In this document: piece after piece, positions 1 to 8,417 of the stretch | How positions within the stretch are numbered: the stretch's first letter is position 1 | Layout of the letters: every line of letters starts with the position of its first letter | NCBI GenBank assembly: GCA_947169835.1 | Contig: CAMVRH010000002.1 | Coordinates: 1-18,093 of the forward strand | Length of the DNA stretch: 18,093 bases | Reading direction: 5' to 3' | Origin: an uncultured Lachnospira sp. | GTDB taxonomy: Bacteria; Bacillota; Clostridia; Lachnospirales; Lachnospiraceae | Position numbers and translations under genes: made by a program | Notes under the pieces: generated by a model | Databases searched by the model: none | The model's input: only the letters and a program-made list of their open reading frames with translations | What the model was told of the DNA's origin: nothing

Positions 1-239
1 ATCCAGGCGGAAGAATTTGTGTCATAACATTCCATTCATTAGAAGACAGGATAGTAAAGCTAAACTTTAGAAACAACGAAAACCCATGCACTTGCCCACC
101 AGACTTTCCGGTTTGTGTTTGCGGCAAGAAGTCAAAGGGTAAAGTGATAACTAGAAAGCCAATTGTTCCAAGTGATGAGGAAGTTGAGAACAATAAAAGG
201 TCTAAGAGTTCAAAGTTAAGAATCTTTGAAAGGGCCTAA
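1..239 (+). CDS. rsmH: 16S rRNA m4C1402 methyltransferase RsmH (MraW), 3' end only
   Basis: This is the C-terminal 78 codons of RsmH, the S-adenosylmethionine-dependent enzyme that N4-methylates C1402 of 16S rRNA. The open frame enters from the left edge with its first full codon at position 3. It contains the family motif [19 protein letters not shown] near the start, followed by the cysteine-containing stretch [14 protein letters not shown], and it ends in a basic tail with the typical LRIFERA terminus. Position directly upstream of ftsL is the standard dcw arrangement (mraZ-rsmH-ftsL). The start codon, SAM-binding motif I and the promoter lie outside the window. Identity rests on motif plus context and is secure. 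Confidence 0.95.
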   Translation, partial: PGGRICVITFHSLEDRIVKLNFRNNENPCTCPPDFPVCVCGKKSKGKVITRKPIVPSDEEVENNKRSKSSKLRIFERA

Positions 240-254
240 ATAGGGGAGAAAATC

Positions 255-710
255 ATGGAGAGAAAGAACTACAGAAGAAACGATTACATTATGGGAAACA
301 CTGCTAGACAGTTAGAGCCTGCGGTACAGGATCGCCCACAAATCAGAAACAACAGAGTTTCTGAGCGTAAGAGAAGAAAGAGTGCTTACTCAATTAATGC
401 CGCTTCAGTTGTATTTATTACATTGATTGGTATTTTGTGTGGCGCTACTATTGTTGCGTATCTTTTCTTGCATTCATCTATCTCAGAGACTAGAAATAAC
501 ATTGCTAAAATCAAGACAGATATCAACACAGTTCAATCTCAAAATGATGCTTTGAAATACTCAATCAACACATATCAAGACTCAGAGAATGTATACAAAG
601 TAGCAACTAAGAAGTTGGGTATGCACCAGGCAAAAGGCGATCAGTTATCTATATACAAATCTAGCGACAAAGGCTATACTGTACAATATGGGGATATACC
701 TAATAAATAG
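255..710 (+). CDS. ftsL: cell division protein FtsL
   Basis: A 151-residue bitopic membrane protein of the divisome, expected to form the FtsL-FtsB(DivIC)-FtsQ(DivIB) complex that activates FtsW/FtsI. It has a long basic cytoplasmic N-terminus (residues 1-48), one membrane span (about 51-72), and an extracytoplasmic heptad-like coiled coil (about 73-108). The coiled coil leads into VYKVATKKLGM, a motif common at the end of the FtsL coil. Sequence conservation in FtsL is low, so the call relies on topology, length and position between rsmH and the PBP gene. The start is supported by a purine-rich ribosome site (AGGGGAG, 242-248). The gap to rsmH is 15 nt and to the PBP gene 2 nt. Confidence 0.9.
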   Translation: MERKNYRRNDYIMGNTARQLEPAVQDRPQIRNNRVSERKRRKSAYSINAASVVFITLIGILCGATIVAYLFLHSSISETRNNIAKIKTDINTVQSQNDALKYSINTYQDSENVYKVATKKLGMHQAKGDQLSIYKSSDKGYTVQYGDIPNK

Positions 711-712
711 TT

Positions 713-2680
713 ATGAGTGAACGAACAGAACCTTCAAGGGGTTATAGAAAACAAGGTTTAATTTTTAATACAAAAATGCAAAAAAAGCTAGCAGTTATCA
801 TTGCGATAGTTGTGCTAGCTTTAATTGCGTTGTGCTTTAGGATTTTATACATTGATGTGACTAAAGGTAACGAATATTCTATAAAAGTTTTGTCCCAACA
901 GGGCTTCACTAGTAGAACTATTCCTTACAAACGAGGCGACATCCAAGACAGAAACGGCAATGTAATGGCTACTAGTGTTATGGTATACAACTTAATCCTT
1001 GACTCGAAGGTTATTATGAGCGATGAGAAATTCCTAGAGCCTACAGTTTCAGCACTTAGCGAATACCTAGACTTCGACAAAGACGAACTTCGCTCAGAAA
1101 TCAAAAAGCGCAAGGACAATAGTTATTGGGTTGTAGCTAAAAACTTAGAGTATGAAGAAATCGAAAAATTTGAAAAGTACATCAAAGGTGATTATATAAA
1201 AGACGACAAAGATGAAGAAGCAGTTCAAAACACAAGAGGCGTTTGGTTCGAGAAGAAGTACAAGAGAATGTATCCAAACAATACACTCGCTTGTAGCACT
1301 ATTGGTTTTGCAAATTCAAACAATGTAGCTGATATTGGAATGGAAAGCAGCTTCTCTAAATACTTGCAAGGTATTGATGGAAGAGAGTACGGCTATATGG
1401 ATTCTGATAATAACATGGAAGGTGTTATCAGAGATCCTGTAGATGGAAACACTGTCGTTTCAACTATTGATACAAACATTCAGAGAATCGTTCAGAAGGC
1501 TGTTCGAAAATACATGAAGAAATATCATCCAAAGAGAATTGCTGTAGTGATAGCAGATCCTAATAACGGTGATATTTTAGCAATGTCAGATGATAAAGTA
1601 TTTGACTTAAATGACCCATACAATCTAGAGGAGTATTACTCCCAGGCAAAGATAGATTCAATGTCTCAAAAAGATCAGTCCGAAAAGATGAATGAGATTT
1701 GGAAAAACTATTGTGTGTCTGACTCATTTGAGCCAGGATCTACATTTAAACCTTTTACCATAGCTGCAGCTTTGGAGGAGGGCAAAATAACAAAGCATAA
1801 TTCATTTGGCTGTGACGGTCATCAGCAAGTGGGTGAATTCGACATCAAGTGTCACGTGGTGAGCGGTCACGGAGTGTTAAGTTTGAAGGATGCTTTGGCG
1901 CAGTCTTGTAACGATGCTTTGATGCAGATTGGTTTCAAACTTGGACCAAAGAAAATGGCAGAGTATCAGACAAGATTTGGATTTGGTACAAAGACTGGTA
2001 TTGAACTTCCTAACGAGACTAGAGGATTAGTCTACGACAAAGACATGAGCATGTCTACACTAGCTACCAACTCATTTGGACAGAACTTAACTGTTAATAT
2101 GATTCAAATGACACAAGCATTTTCATCTGTTATCAATGGTGGAAATTATTATGAGCCACACATTGCAAAACAGATCATCAATAAAGATGGTGACTTAGTT
2201 AAGAGTTATGCAAAAACTTTGGTTAAACAGACATGTACTAGAAAGACTACAACATTTATGAGACAGGCTCTAAGAGAAGTAGTACTTACTGGTACAGGAA
2301 CAACAGCAGCTATAGATGGATATACTGTAGCTGGTAAGACAGGTACAGCCGAGAAGGTTAACACATCAGGAAACGGAATTGGTCGTTTAGCTGGTCAGTA
2401 CATTTTGTCATTCTTAGGAATGGTTCCTTGTGAAAATCCAAAGGTAGTGTGCTATACTCTTATGGATAGTCCAAGAGATAACACACAAGCTACGGCTTAC
2501 AACACAGAACTTTGGACTCACATTATGAAACAAGTATTACCTTATATGGGTATTGAAAAAACAGAAAAGATAGAGGAAAAAGCAAAGAAGAAATCATTGG
2601 CTAAGGAGTTCTATTCAAACGGAATTATCCAGGGCGACGATGGTTCACTAGTAGTCAAAGACAAAACACTAGGTGAATAA
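713..2680 (+). CDS. ftsI: class B penicillin-binding protein, division transpeptidase (FtsI/PBP2B/SpoVD type)
   Basis: A 655-residue D,D-transpeptidase that cross-links septal peptidoglycan with FtsW as glycosyltransferase partner. It has a short cytoplasmic N-terminus, one membrane anchor (about 25-43), a PBP dimerisation/pedestal domain (about 60-240) beginning with RGDIQDRNG, and a transpeptidase domain (about 270-605). The catalytic motifs are complete: S343-T-F-K346, S398-C-N400 and K542-T-G544. After the transpeptidase domain there is only a charged tail of about 45 residues; no PASTA domain is present, unlike B. subtilis PBP2B and SpoVD. Cysteines at 367, 380 and 399 lie near the active site. 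The start is 2 nt after the ftsL stop with only a weak, distant Shine-Dalgarno match, suggesting translational coupling to ftsL. Division rather than sporulation use is inferred from position. Confidence 0.93.
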   Translation: MSERTEPSRGYRKQGLIFNTKMQKKLAVIIAIVVLALIALCFRILYIDVTKGNEYSIKVLSQQGFTSRTIPYKRGDIQDRNGNVMATSVMVYNLILDSKVIMSDEKFLEPTVSALSEYLDFDKDELRSEIKKRKDNSYWVVAKNLEYEEIEKFEKYIKGDYIKDDKDEEAVQNTRGVWFEKKYKRMYPNNTLACSTIGFANSNNVADIGMESSFSKYLQGIDGREYGYMDSDNNMEGVIRDPVDGNTVVSTIDTNIQRIVQKAVRKYMKKYHPKRIAVVIADPNNGDILAMSDDKVFDLNDPYNLEEYYSQAKIDSMSQKDQSEKMNEIWKNYCVSDSFEPGSTFKPFTIAAALEEGKITKHNSFGCDGHQQVGEFDIKCHVVSGHGVLSLKDALAQSCNDALMQIGFKLGPKKMAEYQTRFGFGTKTGIELPNETRGLVYDKDMSMSTLATNSFGQNLTVNMIQMTQAFSSVINGGNYYEPHIAKQIINKDGDLVKSYAKTLVKQTCTRKTTTFMRQALREVVLTGTGTTAAIDGYTVAGKTGTAEKVNTSGNGIGRLAGQYILSFLGMVPCENPKVVCYTLMDSPRDNTQATAYNTELWTHIMKQVLPYMGIEKTEKIEEKAKKKSLAKEFYSNGIIQGDDGSLVVKDKTLGE

Positions 2681-2707
2681 TCTTTGTGGTTGAATTAGGA
2701 GAGAGAT

Positions 2708-3724
2708 ATGAATGTAGTACAGTTTATAAAAGATAATGCAATATTGGTGACAGTACTTTCTATAATGTTGTCCTTTGCCATTGTAATGGTATTAAATCCT
2801 ATTGTGATTCCATTACTTAGAAGACTTAAGTTTGGTCAGACGATAAGAGAAGAAGGACCAAAGTCGCACCAAAAGAAATCAGGCACACCTACAATGGGTG
2901 GAGTTATTTTCTTGTTCGCGATTACAGTAGTTTCGCTTATCTTAATATTTGCGTTCAAGTGCTACGACATAGTTCCAGTTTTACTATTAACACTTGGCTT
3001 TGGTTTGATTGGACTAATAGACGATTTGATTATCGTTGTTAAAAAGAGAAACGAAGGATTATCAGAAATTCAGAAGTTTGCTGCACAGATAGTTGTGACA
3101 GCAGCATTTTGCGTTTATCTAATAAAGACAGTTGGAACATCAATCACTATTCCATTTGCATTTGGAGTAGAGTGGCACATGCCAATTTGGTTGTTTGTTA
3201 TTTTTGTATTTATAGTAGTAGTTGGAACAGTAAACGGCGCTAACTTTACAGATGGACTAGATGGACTAGCTACTAGCGTGACAGTAGTGATTGCAGCATT
3301 CTTTATGATGGCTGCTAGAAAACTTGGCTACACAGGAAATGGATATATGGCATTTTCTGGATCAGTACTTGGTTCACTTTTAGGATTCTTAACAGTGAAC
3401 TGTTATCCTGCTAGTATCTTTATGGGAGACACTGGTTCTCTGGCACTAGGTGGTTTCGTAGCTGGAATGGCATGCGTAATGAGAATGCCACTTATCATAA
3501 TTCTAGTTGCGTTCATATATTTAATAGAAGTAATTTCAGTTATGCTCCAGGTAGCATACTTTAAGTTTACAAAGAAAAAATATGGTGAAGGAAAACGAAT
3601 CTTTAGAATGGCACCACTTCATCACCATTATCAAGAAGGCGGACAGAGTGAAACTCAAGTTGTAAACAGATTTACAATCATTACATTCATTCTTTGTCTA
3701 GTTGCTTTCTTGTCAATAAAATAA
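2708..3724 (+). CDS. mraY: phospho-N-acetylmuramoyl-pentapeptide transferase MraY
   Basis: A polytopic membrane enzyme of 338 residues that transfers phospho-MurNAc-pentapeptide from UDP to undecaprenyl phosphate, forming lipid I. Hallmarks of the family are all visible: the cytoplasmic loop GPKSHQKKSGTPTMGG (50-65), the Asp pair in GLIDD (102-106), NGANFTDGLDGLA (176-188), FMGDTGSLALGG (238-249) and the APLHHHYQ histidine loop (302-309). About ten hydrophobic segments are present. It is preceded by a good ribosome site (AGGAGA) and sits 27 nt after the PBP gene and 15 nt before murD, in the same operon. MurE and MurF, which make its pentapeptide substrate and often sit just upstream, are not in this cluster. 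Confidence 0.97.
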   Translation: MNVVQFIKDNAILVTVLSIMLSFAIVMVLNPIVIPLLRRLKFGQTIREEGPKSHQKKSGTPTMGGVIFLFAITVVSLILIFAFKCYDIVPVLLLTLGFGLIGLIDDLIIVVKKRNEGLSEIQKFAAQIVVTAAFCVYLIKTVGTSITIPFAFGVEWHMPIWLFVIFVFIVVVGTVNGANFTDGLDGLATSVTVVIAAFFMMAARKLGYTGNGYMAFSGSVLGSLLGFLTVNCYPASIFMGDTGSLALGGFVAGMACVMRMPLIIILVAFIYLIEVISVMLQVAYFKFTKKKYGEGKRIFRMAPLHHHYQEGGQSETQVVNRFTIITFILCLVAFLSIK

Positions 3725-3739
3725 AGTGAAGGTGTAATT

Positions 3740-5116
3740 ATGGATCTAAAACAGGGAAAGTTTTTTGTTGCAGGTACTGGAAAGAGCGGTATAGCATCGG
3801 CGAACTTACTTATTAAAATTGGATCAGAATTGATTCTATATAACAGTGATGAAAACACAGACTTTGACGAAGTCTCTAAGCAGTTAGAGAGCACGGACAA
3901 TGTCACATTTTTGAGTGGAGAAATAGCTAAAGACTTCTTCGAACAAAACCATGTTGATGTTTTGGTTGCAAGCCATGGTGTTCCACTTGAGGCTGACTTT
4001 ATGGTTAAAGCCGCAGAAGCGGGCATTCCAATTTGGAGCGAGGTGGAACTTGCTTACGTGGCAGGCAAAGGCCGAGTGATTGGAATCACTGGAACAAATG
4101 GAAAGACTACCACTACATCTCTAGTAGGCGAGATTATGGCGTCTTACTTTGACGATGTCAAAGTGGTTGGAAATATTGGAATACCTTACACTACTACAGC
4201 ATTTGAGTCTACGGACGAGACAGTGACAGTAGCAGAGATAAGCAGTTTCCAACTAGAGACAGTTCATTCATTCAATCCAGATGTCTGTGCAATTCTAAAC
4301 ATTACACCAGATCATTTAAACCGCCATGGAACAATGGATGTTTACACTGACTGTAAATTGAGAATTGCAAAGAACCTAGATGTGGATGAACCATTAATCT
4401 TGAATTATGAAGATGAAATTTTGCGCGACCGCGCCAAAGACCTAAAATGCAAACTCGTTTGGTTTAGTTCAAAACAAAAAGTTCCTTGCGGAGTTTATCT
4501 AGATGGCGAGGATATTGTTTACTTTGACCCAGACGAGAATGATTCACCTATCAAAGTGTGCAACAAAAATGAGACTACGCTAGTGGGTGTTCACAACTTA
4601 GAAAACATAATGGCAGCTGTTGCCATTGCTATAAATATGGAAGTGCCAGTGGAGAAGATTAGAGAATCTGTTAAAAACTTCAAGGCAGTTCCACACAGAA
4701 TTGAATACGTTAACACAATCAATGATGTTATTTACTATAATGACTCAAAAGGCACAAACACTGATGCATCTATCAAAGCAATCGAGGCTATGTCTAGACC
4801 TACAGTCCTAGTGGCTGGCGGATATGACAAGAAGGTTTCCTTTGACGAGTGGGCAGATGCATTTGGTGATAAAGTAAAATGCTTAGTCCTTTTGGGACAG
4901 ACTTCAGATCAAATAGAAGAGACTGTTAAGAAAAAAGGTTTTGATAATGTGATCAAAGTGACTTCTATAGAAGAAGCAGTAGAGAAGTGCTATGAAAACG
5001 CAGAGCCTGGCGATGCGGTTTTATTATCTCCAGCGTGTGCAAGTTGGGGAATGTTCGACAACTACGAACAGCGCGGAGATATGTTTAAGGAATGCGTTAA
5101 CAATTTAGAAAAATAA
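3740..5116 (+). CDS. murD: UDP-N-acetylmuramoyl-L-alanine--D-glutamate ligase MurD
   Basis: A cytoplasmic ATP-dependent ligase of 458 residues that adds D-glutamate to UDP-MurNAc-L-Ala. The N-terminal Rossmann-like domain starts with KFFVAGTGKSG (7-17). The central ATPase domain has the P-loop GITGTNGKTTTTS (115-127), the AEISSFQLE motif (165-173) and the NITPDHLNRHG metal/nucleotide motif (187-197). The C-terminal ligase domain begins near the conserved HRIEYV and contains NDSKGTNTD and a terminal SWGMFDNYEQRG segment. Length is normal for MurD. The start has a ribosome site GAAGGTG (3728-3734) and lies 15 nt after the mraY stop. Confidence 0.97.
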   Translation: MDLKQGKFFVAGTGKSGIASANLLIKIGSELILYNSDENTDFDEVSKQLESTDNVTFLSGEIAKDFFEQNHVDVLVASHGVPLEADFMVKAAEAGIPIWSEVELAYVAGKGRVIGITGTNGKTTTTSLVGEIMASYFDDVKVVGNIGIPYTTTAFESTDETVTVAEISSFQLETVHSFNPDVCAILNITPDHLNRHGTMDVYTDCKLRIAKNLDVDEPLILNYEDEILRDRAKDLKCKLVWFSSKQKVPCGVYLDGEDIVYFDPDENDSPIKVCNKNETTLVGVHNLENIMAAVAIAINMEVPVEKIRESVKNFKAVPHRIEYVNTINDVIYYNDSKGTNTDASIKAIEAMSRPTVLVAGGYDKKVSFDEWADAFGDKVKCLVLLGQTSDQIEETVKKKGFDNVIKVTSIEEAVEKCYENAEPGDAVLLSPACASWGMFDNYEQRGDMFKECVNNLEK

Positions 5117-5130
5117 ATGGAAGGCTAAAA

Positions 5131-6306
5131 ATGGCAAAGGAGCAAGGACAAGTAAAAAAACAGAAGAGTAAAAGTCGTAGTTCATATTTTGACTACAACT
5201 TACTTGCCGTATGCATTATTACTATATTAATAGGATATGTATTGCTTTACAGTGCAAGTTCATACTCAGCTACATCAGCGCATGATGATTCGTTGTTCTT
5301 CTTGAAGAGACAAATGTTTGCGACAGCGATCGGTATCGTGGGCTTTGTTGTCGTGATGAAACTCGGCTACAAGTTCTTCGAAAAATACGCTGATATCATT
5401 TACTGGATTTCACTTGCATCTATTGTTTTAGTTAGAACTCCATTAGGTCTAGAACTTAACGGTGCTAGAAGATGGGTGGATTTAGGCTTCATCCAGTTCC
5501 AGCCAGCAGAGATTGTAAAGATTTCTGTTATCATTGTTACAGCTTCTATGATTTCAAAATGTAAAGAAAAATCTTTAGAGAATCCAATAGTGGCAGTAAA
5601 GATTTTTGCAAGGACTGCGTTAGCTTCAGCCTTGTTGTATATACTAACTTCAAACTTGAGTTCAGCTATTATCGTTGGAGTCATTGGTTTGTTGATGATA
5701 GTTATTGCAGGTCCAGGTAGAAAGTTCTACAAATACTTATTGGGCTTAGTGGGAGCAGGAGGTGTTGTTCTCGCTCTAATAATGTTAATCAAAGGTTCTG
5801 GATTTAGAATTGCCAGAATTATGACATGGTTAAACCCTGAACAATATTCAGACGAGGGTGGATACCAGATAATGCAGGGATTGTATGCTATCGGTTCAGG
5901 TGGCTTCTTCGGCAAAGGCCTCGGCAACAGCGCGCAGAAACTTGGAACCTTGCCAGAGTCTACAAACGATATGATCTTCTCAATCATCTGCGAAGAGTTA
6001 GGATTATTTGGCGCGGTATGCGTTATTGCGCTATTTATATTTATGATATTTAGAATGAAAACTATAGCAATGAATGTACCAAAGTCAGATTTGTTTGGTT
6101 CAATGCTAGTAGTAGGAGTAATGCTTCACGTGGCAATCCAAGCACTTTTGAACATTGCGGTTGTTACCAACTCAATGCCAAACACAGGTGTATCATTACC
6201 ATTCATTAGTTATGGTGGAACGTCCCTGGCATTTTTGATTACTGAGATGGGACTAGTGTTCTCAGTATCTAAAAGCAATGCCATACGGCAAAGTCAACTT
6301 AAGTAG
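5131..6306 (+). CDS. ftsW: SEDS-family peptidoglycan glycosyltransferase FtsW
   Basis: A 391-residue polytopic membrane protein of the SEDS family, which polymerises lipid II into glycan at the septum together with the class B PBP encoded two genes upstream. About ten hydrophobic segments are seen. Family signatures include NGARRWVDLGFIQFQPAEIVK (110-130, key residues RRW and QPAE), the loop GKGLGNSAQKLGTLPESTNDMIF (key residues PES and the acidic D280, the likely catalytic Asp by comparison with RodA/FtsW), and the late NTGVSLPFISYGGTS (351-365). A short lysine-rich cytoplasmic N-terminus precedes the first span. FtsW is chosen over RodA or SpoVE because of its dcw position; sequence alone would not separate these. 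It lies 14 nt after murD. Confidence 0.93.
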   Translation: MAKEQGQVKKQKSKSRSSYFDYNLLAVCIITILIGYVLLYSASSYSATSAHDDSLFFLKRQMFATAIGIVGFVVVMKLGYKFFEKYADIIYWISLASIVLVRTPLGLELNGARRWVDLGFIQFQPAEIVKISVIIVTASMISKCKEKSLENPIVAVKIFARTALASALLYILTSNLSSAIIVGVIGLLMIVIAGPGRKFYKYLLGLVGAGGVVLALIMLIKGSGFRIARIMTWLNPEQYSDEGGYQIMQGLYAIGSGGFFGKGLGNSAQKLGTLPESTNDMIFSIICEELGLFGAVCVIALFIFMIFRMKTIAMNVPKSDLFGSMLVVGVMLHVAIQALLNIAVVTNSMPNTGVSLPFISYGGTSLAFLITEMGLVFSVSKSNAIRQSQLK

Positions 6307-6315
6307 GTGTAAACT

Positions 6316-7056
6316 ATGGCACAACAAAAAAGATTAAGAACATGGGTGAAAGTAGTACTAGTAGCAATTCCTGTCATTGCAGGGATTGTTTGTCTTATTG
6401 TGTTTGGTTTTAAATTAAACGAAATTCATTACACTTCTGATCTAAATCAATTCACCGAGGAAGAAGTTAAAGCATATCTAGATGCAAATGATATTAATAA
6501 TTCATTCACTCTATGGTTCAGAGACTTAATCGGCAAAGAAAAAGAAATAGATTTATTTGAAGACTACGATGTTAGTTTTGAATCTATAACAAAGTTGAAA
6601 ATAGAAGCTCATGAAAAACAGTTCAAGGGTTATATAAAAAATGATAAGCAGTTTTATTGCTTTGACGAGGACGGCAAACTCCTAAAGATTGCCAACGAAA
6701 AAGTTAAAGACAAACCTAAGGTAAAAGGTTTGACAATCTCAAATGCAAATCTTTACGAGAAGATTAAGGTGACAGATCCAAAACAGTTTAATGCGGTTTT
6801 GCAGGTGGCGAACGGTGTGGCGGATTACGATTTTGTTGTAAAGAAAATATTGGTGAATAAGAAATGCGAAGTGTCAATTGTTATTGGAAAGGTTCAAGTA
6901 GATCTTGGAACAACAACTAATTTAAAGAAGAAGTTATCTGACCTAAATGACATGAGCAAAAACCTTAAAAAGTATAAAGGCACACTCAATATGAAATTCG
7001 TAAATAATGAAGGAAAATACATATTGAAAAGAGACAAAAAGAGCAAAAATCACTAA
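6316..7056 (+). CDS. ftsQ: cell division protein FtsQ/DivIB
   Basis: A 246-residue bitopic protein that bridges FtsL/DivIC and regulates septal synthesis. It has a short basic N-terminus, one membrane span (about 11-32), then a POTRA-like domain (about 33-100) opening with LNEIHYTSDLNQFTEEEV, and a beta-rich domain with PKVKGL (134-139), the equivalent of the conserved P-V-x-G-L element in FtsQ. The C-terminus is short and basic. Conservation is weak across the family, so the call depends on topology plus position between ftsW and ftsZ. The ribosome site TAGGTG overlaps the ftsW stop and the gap is 9 nt. It is the last gene of the tight operon; no clear terminator follows. Confidence 0.88.
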   Translation: MAQQKRLRTWVKVVLVAIPVIAGIVCLIVFGFKLNEIHYTSDLNQFTEEEVKAYLDANDINNSFTLWFRDLIGKEKEIDLFEDYDVSFESITKLKIEAHEKQFKGYIKNDKQFYCFDEDGKLLKIANEKVKDKPKVKGLTISNANLYEKIKVTDPKQFNAVLQVANGVADYDFVVKKILVNKKCEVSIVIGKVQVDLGTTTNLKKKLSDLNDMSKNLKKYKGTLNMKFVNNEGKYILKRDKKSKNH

Positions 7057-7104
7057 ATATTGTGAAAAAACTCTAAAAAATACCTATATTTTGTAAATTT
7101 CTTG

Positions 7105-7133
7105 TTGATATTTTATCAATTGAATTGTAGAAT
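7105..7133 (+). promoter_or_regulatory. sigma-A-type promoter of ftsZ with a dyad over the -35 box
   Basis: TTGATA (7105-7110), a 17-bp spacer and TAGAAT (7128-7133) make a good vegetative promoter in the ftsQ-ftsZ gap, with transcription expected from about 7139-7141. The -35 box is the left arm of a perfect dyad, TTGATA-TTT-TATCAA (7105-7119), which might be a regulator site or a chance feature of AT-rich DNA. The promoter would give ftsZ transcription independent of the upstream dcw operon. Confidence 0.7.
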
Positions 7134-7136
7134 ATA

Positions 7137-7170
7137 CATAGTATGAGTGGCTATGCGCCCTTATACTATG
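7137..7170 (+). promoter_or_regulatory. stem-loop at the 5' end of the ftsZ leader
   Basis: CATAGTAT (7137-7144) is perfectly complementary to ATACTATG (7163-7170). The pairing extends inward through G-U, A-U and G-C pairs and, after a bulged T, a G-G-C/G-C-C stem closing a small loop near 7152-7156. The hairpin starts almost exactly at the predicted transcription start of ftsZ and ends 24 nt before the ribosome site. A run of five A and seven T follows at 7174-7185. It may stabilise the mRNA 5' end or act as an attenuator. Read as protein, this region would add an implausible 22-residue N-terminal extension to FtsZ. Confidence 0.6.
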
Positions 7171-7208
7171 AGGAAAAATTTTTTTATTCGATGAAGGAGA
7201 ATGAAACG

Positions 7209-8336
7209 ATGTTAGAAATTACAACTAATGAAAGTGATGCAGTAGCAAAGATAATAGTTACTGGTGTTGGCGGAGCTGGAAATAATGCCGTTAACAGAAT
7301 GATTGATGAAAACATTGGTGGTGTAGAATTTATTTCTGTAAATTCAGACACTCAGATTTTGAAGAGAAGTAAAGCACCTACTACATTACAGATCGGTGAG
7401 AAAGTCACAAAGGGTCTTGGTGCAGGAGCTAAGCCAGAAGTTGGTGAAGCAGCTGCTGAAGAGAATGTAGAGGAATTAGCTCAACTACTTAAGGGTGCCG
7501 ATATGGTATTCGTAACATGTGGTATGGGCGGTGGTACTGGTACTGGTGCTGCACCTGTAGTTGCACGTGTTGCTAAGGAGCAGGGAGCTCTTACAGTTGG
7601 TGTTGTTACAAAGCCATTTAGATTTGAAGCAAACACTCGTATGAGCAATGCTATTTCAGGTATTGAGAGATTAAAAGAAAACGTAGATACACTTATCGTT
7701 ATTCCAAATGATAAGTTATTAGAGATTGTTGATAAACGTACTACTATGCCAGAAGCTCTTAAGAAGGCTGACGAAGTACTTCAGCAGTCAGTTCAAGGTA
7801 TTACAGATTTGATTAATGTTCCATCATTGATCAACCTTGACTTTGCTGACGTTCAGACAGTTATGAGAGATGCTGGTGTTGCACACATTGGTATTGGTGA
7901 AGCTAGTGGTGACGAGAAGGCTGCAGAAGCTGTTCAGGCTGCTGTCACATCTCCACTTCTAGAGACAACTATCGAAGGTGCTAAGAACGTTATTATTAAC
8001 ATTACTGGTGATGTTAGCTTGTTTGAAGCAAACGAAGCTGCTAGCTATGTTCAGGAACTTGCTGGTGAAAATGCAAATATCATTTTCGGTGTTAGATATG
8101 AAGACACATATCCAGATGAGTGCTCAATTACAGTAATGGCTACTGGTATTGGCGATCCTGATAACGGTAAAGCTCAGAAGTCTTTCGGTTTCAATAAGCC
8201 AGCTGCAAAGAAGCCTTTCGCTTCAACATTTAATGCAGGTACACAGAGTGCTGCTCCTCAGCCAGAGGTTAAAGAAGAAACTCCAGGTGTGGAAGAAAAA
8301 GCTATCAAGATTCCAGATTTCCTTCAGAATAAATAA
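7209..8336 (+). CDS. ftsZ: cell division GTPase FtsZ
   Basis: The tubulin-like GTPase that forms the Z-ring, 375 residues. The N-terminal GTP-binding domain has [13 protein letters not shown] (19-31) and the tubulin signature GGGTGTG (107-113). The T7 synergy loop is NLDFADV (209-215). The C-terminal domain runs to about 315, followed by a linker rich in A, K, P and E (about 320-365) and the conserved C-terminal peptide IKIPDFLQ (366-373) that binds FtsA/SepF-type partners. I chose the ATG at 7209, not the in-frame ATGs at 7143 or 7191, because AAGGAG (7194-7199) lies 9 nt upstream, homology begins right after it, and the 7143 start lies inside a leader hairpin. No ftsA is next to it. Codons such as GGT, GTT and GCT are favoured, as expected for a highly expressed gene. 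Confidence 0.97.
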   Translation: MLEITTNESDAVAKIIVTGVGGAGNNAVNRMIDENIGGVEFISVNSDTQILKRSKAPTTLQIGEKVTKGLGAGAKPEVGEAAAEENVEELAQLLKGADMVFVTCGMGGGTGTGAAPVVARVAKEQGALTVGVVTKPFRFEANTRMSNAISGIERLKENVDTLIVIPNDKLLEIVDKRTTMPEALKKADEVLQQSVQGITDLINVPSLINLDFADVQTVMRDAGVAHIGIGEASGDEKAAEAVQAAVTSPLLETTIEGAKNVIINITGDVSLFEANEAASYVQELAGENANIIFGVRYEDTYPDECSITVMATGIGDPDNGKAQKSFGFNKPAAKKPFASTFNAGTQSAAPQPEVKEETPGVEEKAIKIPDFLQNK

Positions 8337-8350
8337 TCTATAAATTTCTA

Positions 8351-8380
8351 TGGGGCACAGATAGCTGTGCCCCATTTTTT
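8351..8380 (+). terminator. rho-independent terminator after ftsZ
   Basis: GGGGCACAG (8352-8360) pairs with CTGTGCCCC (8365-8373) around an ATAG loop, and a further T-A pair plus six Ts follow. It is the strongest intrinsic terminator in the window and sits 15 nt after the ftsZ stop. Confidence 0.92.
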
Positions 8381-8417
8381 ATATCAGGAAAAAGTTTACT
8401 TTTACGGAGGTATAATT

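Noticed and set aside
7143..7208. N-terminal extension of FtsZ from the ATG at 7143
   Set aside because: The segment overlaps the leader hairpin and predicted transcription start, lacks a ribosome site and has no counterpart in FtsZ; AAGGAG supports 7209.
8367..8417. Longer NrdR from the ATG at 8367
   Set aside because: This start lies in the ftsZ terminator stem; GGAGG and the zinc-ribbon start support 8418.
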